Positions 16,500 to 25,344 of a stretch of 64,000 bases of DNA are shown piece after piece (the stretch's first letter is position 1; each line of letters opens with the position of its first letter). Below the pieces are notes generated by a model that was not told the DNA's origin, ran no database searches, and was given only the letters and a program-made list of their open reading frames with translations. Location: assembly GCA_902612125.1 (NCBI GenBank), contig CACMBV010000012.1, forward strand, positions 1-64,000, in the 5' to 3' direction. Both the position numbers and the translations under genes were made by a program. This stretch comes from an uncultured Verrucomicrobiota bacterium (GTDB lineage Bacteria; Verrucomicrobiota; Verrucomicrobiia; Opitutales; Seribacteraceae).

Positions 16500-17342
16500 A
16501 TGAAAAAAATATCCCTGCTTTCTTTCTTATTCGCAACCTTAACCTGCGCCTTTGTTGCGAAGGCCGTTCCCGTTATCCGTAAGGAAATCAAAGAAGAAAA
16601 CGGCCGCAAGGTGGAGTATATGTTTATCGACGGAATCAAGGTGCATGAGAAGGATGCTGAAATACAACCGCAGCCCCCTGTGGTCGAACCCAAACCCTAT
16701 GATGCCAAAGCTGCCAAGCCACCAAAAGGAGCAATCGTCCTTTTTGATGGTACGGAAAAAACTCTGAAGAATTGGACTTCGGGCAACGGGAAACCCACCA
16801 AATGGAAATTGGTGGATGGTGCATTGGAGTCGGTTCGTGGTGGTGGATATTTACAGAGCAAGCAAGAATTTGGCTCCTGTAAATTACATGTGGAGTTTGC
16901 CACCCCCAAGGAGGTGAAAGGGAGCGGTCAAGGGCGTGGGAACAGTGGTGTGTTTCTCATGGGGCAGTACGAAATACAGGTTCTGGATTCCTTTAATAAT
17001 ATTACCTATCCTGATGGTCAGTGTGGTGCTCTTTATGGGCGGGCCAAGCCATTGGTGAATGCATCACGAGGTCCAGGTGAATGGCAAACTTATGATGTTA
17101 CTTTTCATCGTCCCATTTTTAATGATGAGGGGGAAGTTACCCGCAAGGCAAAGTTTCATGTTATTCACAACGGTCATGTCATCCATGATAATCTGCAACT
17201 CAGTGGAGGCACCGGTTGGAGAGGCCCGCACTCGATTTCCGAATACAAGAAACATGGCGATCAAGGACCTTTAAAAATGCAGGATCATGGGAACCCTGTA
17301 CGTTTTCGAAATGTTTGGATTGTGCCCTTACCTGAAGTTTGA
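16500..17342 (+). CDS. Secreted DUF1080 protein (larger form)
   Basis: The ORF track starts at 16419, inside the divergent lipoprotein gene. The ATG at 16500 gives MKKISLLSFLFATLTCAFVAKA, a clean signal peptide, and a 280-residue protein. After a proline-rich spacer (QPQPPVVEPKPYDAKAAKPP) there is one DUF1080 domain: AIVLFDGTEKTLKNWTS, GNSGVFLMGQYEIQVLDSF, DGQCGALYG and KMQDHGNPVRFRNVWIVPL. The family is linked to glycan binding and 3-keto-glycoside hydrolysis. It differs from the DUF1080 protein at 11328 in carrying the N-terminal spacer and a longer loop set. Confidence 0.9.
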   Translation: MKKISLLSFLFATLTCAFVAKAVPVIRKEIKEENGRKVEYMFIDGIKVHEKDAEIQPQPPVVEPKPYDAKAAKPPKGAIVLFDGTEKTLKNWTSGNGKPTKWKLVDGALESVRGGGYLQSKQEFGSCKLHVEFATPKEVKGSGQGRGNSGVFLMGQYEIQVLDSFNNITYPDGQCGALYGRAKPLVNASRGPGEWQTYDVTFHRPIFNDEGEVTRKAKFHVIHNGHVIHDNLQLSGGTGWRGPHSISEYKKHGDQGPLKMQDHGNPVRFRNVWIVPLPEV

Positions 17343-17399
17343 CTTAATCAAAAACCTCTCAAAAAATACGGGTCAAGTTGTACTTCAAATGCTTGGCTA

Positions 17400-18749
17400 T
17401 TATTTGCCTTCAATAATTTGTATGTGGTTTTGGCTGTGGGTGCGGAACCAAATTTGGGCTTCGTCCCATCGGGGCTTTTCCAGTTTGGCTTTCCAATTGT
17501 TGAGTTGAGCAATCATTTGGTCTGACCTTTCCTTTTCCAATTTGATCAGGTTTTTGGATTCGCTCAGATCTTCTTCCAGGTTGTAAAGGGCGTGGCCATA
17601 ATCCTTCACATAAATTAATTTCCAAGGACCCTCCCGCATGGCAGAGAACCACAACTTGTGCCAGTAGAGATTCTGGTGAGGGGGCTTGGGTTTTTCATCC
17701 TGGATGAAGGGGAGCAGGTTTACCCCATCCAGATTCTTTAAATCTTTATGCTTGGCTCCTGCCGCAGCCAGGGAAGTGGCCATGATATCCAAGGAGATCA
17801 TCATCGGATCAAATGTTTTGGGTTCCTTGAATTGCTTGGGCCAATGCACGAAAAACGGAACCCGGGTACCCCCTTCGAATTTGATTCCCTTATGCCCGGC
17901 CAATGGCAGGTTGATTGATGCGTTTCCAGTGGCCCCCCCGTTATCGCTAAGAAACCAAATCAGGGTATTTTCGAATTCCCCGGAGGCTTTCAGGGAATCA
18001 ACCAGTTGGCCGATCGCCCGGTCCATCGCCCAAATCATCGCCGCGTAGCTTCTTCTCTTCGTATCTTTGATCGATGGGAATAGGGCCTTGTCTTCCTCGG
18101 TGGCATGCATCGGTCCATGAGGTGCGGTGAAGGAGTGGAAGAGAAAGAAGGGTTTTTCGTCTTTTGCATGGATGAAATCGATCGCCTTTTGTCCGAATAC
18201 ATCCGTAAGGTAGCCATCGAATTTGACCGGTTTCCCATTCTCTTCAATCGCTTTGGCGTTGCCTGCCTTATCATCCTTTTTGGGATGATAGAAATAACTT
18301 CGCGACCCGGACCGTAGGCCGTAAAAATAATCGAATCCTCTTTGAGTCGGGTAATATTGATCCTGGTTTCCCAGATGCCACTTGCCGATTAACCCAGTCC
18401 GGTAGCCTAGTTTTTTGAGACGGTCGGCCATGGTGACTTGCTCCAGGTCCATGCCATCAGTGGGGGGCGGGGAATTGGCTTCATGCCCAAAGCGTTGTTG
18501 ATAACGCCCTGTCATTAAACCCGCCCGTGAAGGACTGCAGACAGAGGCGGAGACATGTCCATCCGTGAAACGGATGCCGTTCTTGGCCAAACTATCAATA
18601 TGGGGCGAACGAATATCATCCGATCCCTGATAGCCAAGGTCGGCCCATCCGAGATCATCCGCCAGAAGGATAATAATGTTTGGCTTATCCTTGGCCGAAA
18701 GAGAAATCGTTATGCAAACTAAGATTAAGTTGAGCGAAATACTTTTCAT
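17400..18749 (-). CDS. Secreted type I sulfatase (GalNAc-6-sulfatase-like)
   Basis: A 449-residue sulfatase with a signal peptide (MKSISLNLILVCITISLSA), metal site LADDLGWADLGYQG, canonical motif CSPSR at C71 with AGLMTGRY, GKWHLG, LSDNGGATGN, and GHKGIKFEGGTRVPFFVHW. The order and spacing resemble N-acetylgalactosamine-6-sulfatase/arylsulfatase A-like enzymes. Its start overlaps the stop of the upstream alpha/beta hydrolase by 4 bases (ATGA), so the two are translationally coupled and probably act on the same substrate. Confidence 0.94.
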   Translation of the reverse strand: MKSISLNLILVCITISLSAKDKPNIIILLADDLGWADLGYQGSDDIRSPHIDSLAKNGIRFTDGHVSASVCSPSRAGLMTGRYQQRFGHEANSPPPTDGMDLEQVTMADRLKKLGYRTGLIGKWHLGNQDQYYPTQRGFDYFYGLRSGSRSYFYHPKKDDKAGNAKAIEENGKPVKFDGYLTDVFGQKAIDFIHAKDEKPFFLFHSFTAPHGPMHATEEDKALFPSIKDTKRRSYAAMIWAMDRAIGQLVDSLKASGEFENTLIWFLSDNGGATGNASINLPLAGHKGIKFEGGTRVPFFVHWPKQFKEPKTFDPMMISLDIMATSLAAAGAKHKDLKNLDGVNLLPFIQDEKPKPPHQNLYWHKLWFSAMREGPWKLIYVKDYGHALYNLEEDLSESKNLIKLEKERSDQMIAQLNNWKAKLEKPRWDEAQIWFRTHSQNHIQIIEGK

Positions 18750-20143
18750 TTGGTCAACTGTACCCGGGTGTAGGGGCTGGAGATATAAGTTTTATAAGCA
18801 TTCTTATTATAGCTCAGAGTTCTGCCATGGTTACTGAAAAAATCGATCTGCTTGGCAGTCGCAGGTAGCGGAATGGTTGCTGTCCAACTTCCCCCCATTT
18901 TTTTCATTTCCTTGGTTTGGTTATCCGGAATCATTTCGCTAAGGTAATTCGGGCTACCATCGGGAGCCCGGTCATAGATCCACCAGATACGACCGCTCTC
19001 TTCACCGGAATCCGGGGTGAAGGATACACTTACTCTTAGCGTTTTGCCTTTGCGTTCACTTTTCACTTGGGGGGGGGCAAGCAGGTTACCCTTCATCTTA
19101 CTAGGAAAGAAATGCTTAAGCATAAAGGCCGCCTTGTTTTGCTGATCTTTTTCGGACTTGGGATGGCCCCGTTTCCCATGCCCGGAATTGGCACCTAGAT
19201 AAACGGGGATGGTTGGGTGGTGTTTCCCGCCCCAGGCCATATCAAAGGCAACGAAGTCATGGGTGCCCGGATGAAAGAGCATATCCACCCCTCGCTTTCG
19301 TAACGCTTTCAGGTTTCGGGATATGAAGACTTGATCGGAAATGTCGCGGGCAAAATTTTGCAGGTCTTTCCAGGTGCCGCCCGCATCCAAAACGCGTTCG
19401 TTGAAGTTGGGGCCGAAATGCCCGCCCGTAAACCCACCTCTTCTTCCGGGTTGAGCCCGCAGTTCCTTCCATGCGTCATCGTCATTGAGGCGGAGCGGGG
19501 AGTCCCAGATCGGAGAAACCGTCGCGTGCACTGCGGTCATGCGTTCATCGTGAATGATTGCCATGGAGGGGGAAGCTCCGTTTTTTGATCCGCCGGAGAC
19601 AGCAACCTTACCCTTGTCAAAATGATCCTTTTCCGCATAGGCGGTGGTGATCGCCCGCATCAAGGTGGCGGGCCAGGCCCAGTATTGAATCTTGACTCTT
19701 GGGTTAAGGGTCTTCGCAAACCTCTTCTCTGCAGCCTGGGATAATGCTCGTTGCCCATAGGTTCCCGGTTCCTGCACCACGGTAATGACGAGGCCAACTC
19801 CGCCCTCAAGAAGCTCACGCTCGTTGGGGTTGGGCCTAGCATCCTTTTCCAGACGGGATGGGGAACTTCCACCAGTGAGGTGAAATCCTTTGGCTTTGCG
19901 GTTGGCGGGCACAACCATGCGGACCGGGATTCGGTATTCCTGCCCCGGCCATAGCTCACCCACATTGATGGTGACCAGTTTCTGCCGTGTTTGAATGACC
20001 CCATTTACTTGGTGCCAGTCCTGCAGAACCTTGATTTGAAGGGTGCTCGGGTTGCGGATTTCCTTCATATCAAACACCTTCATGCCGAAGGCTGAGAAGT
20101 AGAAATAGAGGCTTAATAGGGTAATGATGGCAATTTTATCCAT
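18746..20143 (-). CDS. PhoPQ-related (PqaA-like) alpha/beta hydrolase
   Basis: A 465-residue exported protein with an N-terminal hydrophobic signal. The nucleophile region VAVSGGSKNGASP (S186) resembles the S-K-x-G elbow of PhoPQ-activated pathogenicity-related proteins, and FHPGTHDFVAFDMAWGG could supply the acid/histidine part of the triad. The C-terminus resembles the beta-rich tail of that family (RIWWIYDRAPDGSPNYLSEM, SWTATIPLPATAKQIDFF). The biochemical substrate of the family is not settled. It lies between the double sulfatase (17 bases upstream) and a sulfatase (4-base overlap), which suggests an esterase role on a decorated glycan; that is inference. Confidence 0.78.
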   Translation of the reverse strand: MDKIAIITLLSLYFYFSAFGMKVFDMKEIRNPSTLQIKVLQDWHQVNGVIQTRQKLVTINVGELWPGQEYRIPVRMVVPANRKAKGFHLTGGSSPSRLEKDARPNPNERELLEGGVGLVITVVQEPGTYGQRALSQAAEKRFAKTLNPRVKIQYWAWPATLMRAITTAYAEKDHFDKGKVAVSGGSKNGASPSMAIIHDERMTAVHATVSPIWDSPLRLNDDDAWKELRAQPGRRGGFTGGHFGPNFNERVLDAGGTWKDLQNFARDISDQVFISRNLKALRKRGVDMLFHPGTHDFVAFDMAWGGKHHPTIPVYLGANSGHGKRGHPKSEKDQQNKAAFMLKHFFPSKMKGNLLAPPQVKSERKGKTLRVSVSFTPDSGEESGRIWWIYDRAPDGSPNYLSEMIPDNQTKEMKKMGGSWTATIPLPATAKQIDFFSNHGRTLSYNKNAYKTYISSPYTRVQLTK

Positions 20144-20160
20144 AATGCATGTTTTAGAAG

Positions 20161-23043
20161 TTACCTTTTCTTTTTTTTCTTTTTTTGACCTTCAATATTT
20201 TCCAGCCACTTTTCCAGGTTGGGGAGGATGTCCGCTTCCGATTCGTCAATGAGGGGAGAAGGATCGGGCATATTTGCATGCGGTCGCACCTCGGCCTCCA
20301 TGACGCTGAAGAATTTATTATTCTTTTGGCTCAGTTTTTTCAGCACCTTAGGGTATTGCTTCGCCAGGTTGTGAGTTTCCCCAAGGTCCTTCTCCAGGTC
20401 AAACAACTGTTTTCCGACCATCTTCCAATTCCCGAGCCTGTAGGCCTTGCCCTTATGGGCAAAACCCTCATGGGGTGATTTTGCCTTGTCGGGATCCAGA
20501 AAGAGGTCAGACAGATCGCGCCCGTCAATTCTGTTGCCCGAAAGTTTGCCGCCGCAAAGTTTGGCAAAAGTCGGAAGCAGATCGAAGCTGACCCCAATTT
20601 CGTGAGAGACTTTACCAGCAAGAATGGATTCAGGCCAGCGAATCAGAAAGGGTGTCCGCGGACCGCCCTCGTACAAAGAGCCTTTACCTCCTTTCAGCGG
20701 TCCCATGCTCGTCCCCCTCGATCCACCATTATCAGACATGAATAGGACGATGGTGTTTTTCTCGACTCCCAGCTCCTTCAAGGTGCTAAACACAGTGCCA
20801 ACCGCGGCATCCAGCTCTTCGATCTGAGCCTTGAGGTGAACGGTAAGCTCTGCCCCGGTTTTATTGGCCTCGGAGCGGGGAGCTCCGTCAGGCAGGAAGT
20901 CCGGGTGTCCTACGCGAGGAAGATGCACTGAGGCATAGGGCAGGTAGGCAAAGAAAGGTTCCTTCTTTCCGCCTTTTTCCCGAATGAACTCCAGGGCGGC
21001 TTTTGTCGTTGCCTGCGTCAGCAAGCTCTGATCGGTGGGATTTTTTACAACCGCCACGGACTTACCATCTATGATCCAAGGTAGCGGAGTCTGCCAGTCC
21101 TTCAGCTTCTTCCATATCTTAGTCGCGGGATGATAGGGGGCCCACATATCATTGGAGTATGGAATTCCCTCATAGACATCAAAACCATGGTCGTTGGGCA
21201 GATAACCGGGCCGATGACCAAGGTGCCACTTACCGAAGCATCCCGTTGCATAACCGGCATCCTTAAACATCTCGGCCATGGTATACTCGGACGGGTTCAA
21301 GGCTTTGGCTTCGTTGGGAAAACATACTCGACCATCCATTCCCACACGCTTGGCGTAGCAACCGGTCAGAAGTGCCGCTCTCGACGGCGAACAATTTTGC
21401 GAGGCATTATAGAAGTTAGTGAACTTAAGACCCTCCGCTGCCATCCTGTCCAGGTTTGGCGTCTTGTTGATCGTTGAACCAAAAGGCCCAATATCCCCGT
21501 AGCCCATATCGTCAATAAATATAAGCACGATATTAGGCCTGGCTGGGGAGTGCTTGCGACGCCATTCAAGCAAAGTGGGCACACTCTCCGAATCAGTCAG
21601 AAGTGGCTTTGGGTTGTCTGCATAGCCGGCCGGGCGAATCTCGCTTTCCAGTTTCTCGACATGCATATCCAGTGCAGAGATTAATTCCCTGACCTTTTCC
21701 GGATGACGGTTGGCTAGGTCTTTTTGTTCGCCCAGATCTTTTTCCAAGTCATACAACTCCGCAAAACGGTCGGCTTTTACCCGGTAGCGGACGAGCTTCC
21801 ATTTTCCCTGCCGGATCCCTTCCTTTTCGTAATAAAGTGTTTTGTGGGGAGATTTGGCCTTCTCTGTTCCCAGTAGGATATTGCTGACATCATGCCCGTC
21901 AATGATCCGATCCTGAGGAACTTTTTGGCCGGAAAGGCTCCCGATGGTGGGCAGGAAATCGATGGTGGCCATAATCTCCGAGGAGACGGATCCTGGAGGG
22001 ATTTTTCCGGGCCACCAGGCGAGGGTGGGGACCCGCATGTGCCCTTCGTATTTGGGACCAAACTTATGCCCCCGCAAAGGACCACTGTTGGTCTTGCCTG
22101 CTCCTCCGTTGTCATTGGTGAAAAGAACTAAGGTATTATGCTCGATGCCATTTTTTCGGATGCAGTCAAGGATCCGACCCGTACTTGCATCAATCTCGCC
22201 AACCAGCGCACGCATCACATCATCGCCCGCGGAATTCAGCCGTTCCGGAGTTACCATAAAGGGGGCGTGTACCGCAGAGTGAGGGATGTAGCAGAAAAAT
22301 GGCTGGTCCTTATGCCTGTTGATGAAATCGATCGCAGCATCAGTTATGGAGTCGGTAATGACCGCCTGGCTGGAAGCATCGGGGATGTGGGCAACGGGCT
22401 GGTTTCCAACCATCCAGGGAAGGGGCGGGTAGTTTCTTTTGGGGTTACCCGGAACCCACATGTCATTGGAATAGGGTATCCCCTGATATTCATCGAAGCC
22501 TTGAGCCAGGGGCATAAAGGGAAGCTGGTCTCCAAGGTGCCATTTGCCGAAGCATCCGGTCTTATATCCGCCTTCCTTTAGCATCTCGGCTATGGTAATT
22601 TCCTTCGGATTTAACCCCCGCTTATCTGCGGGGAAGACCACGCTTCTCCCCATCTCAATACGGTCAGCGTAGCATCCCGTCAGAAGAGCGGACCGGGAGG
22701 GGGTGCAAGCCGTGGAACTGACATAAAAGTCGGTGAGTTTCATGCCTTCCTCCGCCATCCTGTTCAAATGAGGGGTGGGGTGATCCGATCCGAAAGGCCC
22801 GATATCTCCGTAACCCATGTCATCAGTGAATATGATTACGAAATTGGGTTGGTTCGTTTTTGCGAGTGACCCGAGATTGACTAAGCCTATCGTGCTTAGG
22901 ATGAATAGCACTCGATAAAAGGAACTGGGCAAATGGTGATTGATAATTTGCAAGCTGCGAAAAGAATGAGATAGGGTGAGGAAAAGGGATAGAGATTCCA
23001 AATCTGGAAATACAATATTGTGTAAAAGATTCCTCACCTGCAA
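20161..23043 (-). CDS. Tandem double sulfatase (two complete type I sulfatase domains)
   Basis: This 960-residue protein holds two full sulfatase domains. The first spans about residues 66-470 with metal site TDDMGYGDIGPFG and formylglycine motif CTPSR at C113. The second spans about 502-940 with IDDMGYGDIGPFG and CSPSR at C551. The domains are clearly homologous (GCYADRIEMG versus GCYAKRVGMD; both have TGCFGKWHLG and GIPYSNDMW), and each ends in a similar tail (RPAGYADNPKPLL versus RPHANMPDPSPLI). The C-terminus ends in KKKKKKR. The first about 45 residues precede the hydrophobic signal, so a GTG or TTG start nearer RVLFILSTIGLVNLG is possible. It heads the hydrolase-sulfatase unit downstream. 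Confidence 0.93.
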   Translation of the reverse strand: MQVRNLLHNIVFPDLESLSLFLTLSHSFRSLQIINHHLPSSFYRVLFILSTIGLVNLGSLAKTNQPNFVIIFTDDMGYGDIGPFGSDHPTPHLNRMAEEGMKLTDFYVSSTACTPSRSALLTGCYADRIEMGRSVVFPADKRGLNPKEITIAEMLKEGGYKTGCFGKWHLGDQLPFMPLAQGFDEYQGIPYSNDMWVPGNPKRNYPPLPWMVGNQPVAHIPDASSQAVITDSITDAAIDFINRHKDQPFFCYIPHSAVHAPFMVTPERLNSAGDDVMRALVGEIDASTGRILDCIRKNGIEHNTLVLFTNDNGGAGKTNSGPLRGHKFGPKYEGHMRVPTLAWWPGKIPPGSVSSEIMATIDFLPTIGSLSGQKVPQDRIIDGHDVSNILLGTEKAKSPHKTLYYEKEGIRQGKWKLVRYRVKADRFAELYDLEKDLGEQKDLANRHPEKVRELISALDMHVEKLESEIRPAGYADNPKPLLTDSESVPTLLEWRRKHSPARPNIVLIFIDDMGYGDIGPFGSTINKTPNLDRMAAEGLKFTNFYNASQNCSPSRAALLTGCYAKRVGMDGRVCFPNEAKALNPSEYTMAEMFKDAGYATGCFGKWHLGHRPGYLPNDHGFDVYEGIPYSNDMWAPYHPATKIWKKLKDWQTPLPWIIDGKSVAVVKNPTDQSLLTQATTKAALEFIREKGGKKEPFFAYLPYASVHLPRVGHPDFLPDGAPRSEANKTGAELTVHLKAQIEELDAAVGTVFSTLKELGVEKNTIVLFMSDNGGSRGTSMGPLKGGKGSLYEGGPRTPFLIRWPESILAGKVSHEIGVSFDLLPTFAKLCGGKLSGNRIDGRDLSDLFLDPDKAKSPHEGFAHKGKAYRLGNWKMVGKQLFDLEKDLGETHNLAKQYPKVLKKLSQKNNKFFSVMEAEVRPHANMPDPSPLIDESEADILPNLEKWLENIEGQKKKKKKR

Positions 23044-23112
23044 CCATGGTTTTCGTTGTGCGAGCGGTTGCTTGGGTATCTAATGATCGCTTTGTGATTT
23101 TATCTAGCACTC

Positions 23113-25269
23113 GTGACAATTCATACTAAGTGGGCTCTTTACCTAGGGGTTCATTTGAGCCTATCCATATCCCTTGGGTCGGAGGAAGTTTCCCGGGCCA
23201 AGGCGAAGTTGGTTGAGCAGGGTCCGGTTTTGGATGGAAAGCTGGATGATCCCTGCTGGGAGGGATTGCCTGTGATCAAGGACTTCCGTCAGCGCCGTCC
23301 CAACGAAGGGTTTGCAGAGACTGAAAAGACTGAAGTACGGCTTTGTCGGGACTCCAATTTTCTCTTCATAGGGGTGCGCTGTTTTGATTCGCAACCGGAT
23401 CAGATTCGGGCTGGAGTTATGCAACGGGATGCGCCAGTTCGGGGAGACGATTATTTTTTTATTCTCATCGATCCCTTCAGTCGCGGAAGGGATGGGTATT
23501 ATTTCCGAACGAATGCGAATGGTGCGAAAGGTGAGGCTCTGATCAATTCTGACATGAGCAGACCCAAAATGGACTGGGATACCATCTGGGAAGTCCGTTC
23601 GCAAAAAGATAACTTAGGTTGGAGTGCAGAATTCGCCATTCCCTTTCGGAGCATTCCCATCAATCCCGATTCCGATGAATGGAGAATTGATTTCGGGAGA
23701 TGGTTTTCACGCGGACAGGAAAGAACCAAATGGGTCGGTTACTCGAGAAACCGGAACTGGTTTTCTCTTGAAGACGCAGGAGTTTTAAATGGTTTGTCGG
23801 AAGTGGACCGTGGAAAGGGAATCGATTTTAAACCTTATATCTCCGCGAAGTGGCTTGCGGAAGATTCCGGGGAAGTTACGGATTTTGAAACCGGATTTGA
23901 TTTGTTTTATGATGTAACCCCAAGTCTGAAAGTAACCTTCACTTACAACACCGATTTTGCGGAGACGGAAGTTGATCAGCAACGGGTCAATCTAAGCCGA
24001 TTCCCTCTCTTTTACCCGGAAAAGCGTGATTTTTTTCTGGAAGGATCCGATCAGTTTTCCTTCGGAGGCCTCGACCGCAGTCCCTTGGCCTTCCATTCAC
24101 GAACAATCGGACTCTCGGATGACGGATCAAAAATTGAGGTAACTGCGGGAGCTAAACTCACCGGCCGATCGGGACCCCTTGGAGTGGGACTCCTGATTAT
24201 GGGGCTGGATGAGTTTGAAGACCTTGACTCGGATGAGGCAATCGTCGGCCGTTTCACTTATGATCTTTTTGAAGAATCCAAAGTGGGGACCATTTTCACT
24301 TATGGCGACCCTCAAAGTAACCTCGACAATCATTTGGTTGGGGTTGACTTGAACTTACGATCCAGTGACTGGTGGAACGGTCTAAGTGCTTCCTGGCATA
24401 GTTTCTACATGGCCACCAGTGATGAGCATAAGAATTCTGATGATGTGATCGGTACTCATTTTTCATTACCCAACTATCCTTTCAGGGCAGGTGGACACTG
24501 GCTCCGCACCGGAGAGGATTTCGAACCGGCTCTTGGCTTCGTGAGGAGGCGAGGTGGGCAGTCTATGGGTGGACGGTTTACTTATTATTTTGAACAACCG
24601 GATCGCAAATGGTTGGAGGATCTTTCCATGGGTGTGGAGTATGATCGTTACCAATGGTTGGATGGTGACTTGGATTCGGAGGAATTGGAATGGAATGTGA
24701 TTGGTGTACGGACCTTACAGGGGGACTATATTGGATTTGAAGTGGAATTCGAACGGGAAATTCTCCGGGAATCTTTTGAGATAATCGATGCTTTGATGGT
24801 ACCCGTTGATGAGTATCGGGGAATCGATTTCGAATTGGAATTCCGTTCAAGCAGTGACCGTTCTCTTTTTGGCGAGGTAGAACTTGCCTACGGAGACTAT
24901 TACGGTGGAAGCTCGACCCGGGGGGAAATCGAGCTTTCCTGGCGACCCTCTAGATTTCTTCAGTTGGATTGTGAACTTGATTCGACTCTTGCCCGGTTGC
25001 CTCAGGAGGATTTTGAAGTGGTGACGGGATCTCTGGGGTTGCGGGTGACTCCGACGACCCACCTTTCCTTCAATGCGATCGCTCAGTATGATAACCAGAC
25101 GGAAACCATGGGGGTCAATTCCCGGATTCGTTATATCATCAAGTCCGGCAGTGATCTTTTTCTTGTATTTAACAAAGGCTTCGAACGAGAGGAGAATGGA
25201 GATCGCAGAAGTTTTCGAACAACAAAGACGGATGCGGTAGCCAAACTTGGATGGACCTTCCAGTTTTAG
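23113..25269 (+). CDS. CBM9-like / DUF5916 outer-membrane beta-barrel protein
   Basis: A 718-residue protein from a GTG start with a signal peptide (about MTIHTKWALYLGVHLSLSISLG). The N-terminal third is a carbohydrate-binding module family 9-like domain (VLDGKLDDPCWEGLPVIKDF, FLFIGVRCFD, WSAEFAIPFRSI). The rest has the alternating aromatic/charged strands of a beta-barrel and the DUF5916 signature VNLSRFPLFYPEKRDFFLEGSDQFSFG, ending in WTFQF with a terminal aromatic residue, as outer-membrane barrels do. It probably sits in the outer membrane and binds or passes glycan; no enzyme activity is visible. It is divergent from the double sulfatase. Confidence 0.83.
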   Translation: MTIHTKWALYLGVHLSLSISLGSEEVSRAKAKLVEQGPVLDGKLDDPCWEGLPVIKDFRQRRPNEGFAETEKTEVRLCRDSNFLFIGVRCFDSQPDQIRAGVMQRDAPVRGDDYFFILIDPFSRGRDGYYFRTNANGAKGEALINSDMSRPKMDWDTIWEVRSQKDNLGWSAEFAIPFRSIPINPDSDEWRIDFGRWFSRGQERTKWVGYSRNRNWFSLEDAGVLNGLSEVDRGKGIDFKPYISAKWLAEDSGEVTDFETGFDLFYDVTPSLKVTFTYNTDFAETEVDQQRVNLSRFPLFYPEKRDFFLEGSDQFSFGGLDRSPLAFHSRTIGLSDDGSKIEVTAGAKLTGRSGPLGVGLLIMGLDEFEDLDSDEAIVGRFTYDLFEESKVGTIFTYGDPQSNLDNHLVGVDLNLRSSDWWNGLSASWHSFYMATSDEHKNSDDVIGTHFSLPNYPFRAGGHWLRTGEDFEPALGFVRRRGGQSMGGRFTYYFEQPDRKWLEDLSMGVEYDRYQWLDGDLDSEELEWNVIGVRTLQGDYIGFEVEFEREILRESFEIIDALMVPVDEYRGIDFELEFRSSSDRSLFGEVELAYGDYYGGSSTRGEIELSWRPSRFLQLDCELDSTLARLPQEDFEVVTGSLGLRVTPTTHLSFNAIAQYDNQTETMGVNSRIRYIIKSGSDLFLVFNKGFEREENGDRRSFRTTKTDAVAKLGWTFQF

Positions 25270-25295
25270 GATATTCCATAATATTTATTTTTTAC

Positions 25296-25314
25296 CATTC
25301 AACTTTATTGAATG
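25296..25314. promoter_or_regulatory. 7-bp inverted repeat between barrel and propeller genes
   Basis: CATTCAACTTTATTGAATG forms a perfect 7-bp stem with a CTTTA loop in the 75-base gap between the DUF5916 gene and the downstream propeller gene. It is A/T-rich and is not followed by a run of T, so an intrinsic terminator is unlikely; an operator or mRNA-processing hairpin is possible. Confidence 0.35.
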
Positions 25315-25344
25315 AAGATAAGAATAATGTAAGGTAAATAGGGA

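Noticed and set aside
25291-25338. TTTACC and GGTAAA flanking the hairpin at 25296
   Set aside because: Six-base matches to the motif upstream of 56644 are expected by chance in A/T-rich gaps; not enough for a shared operator.
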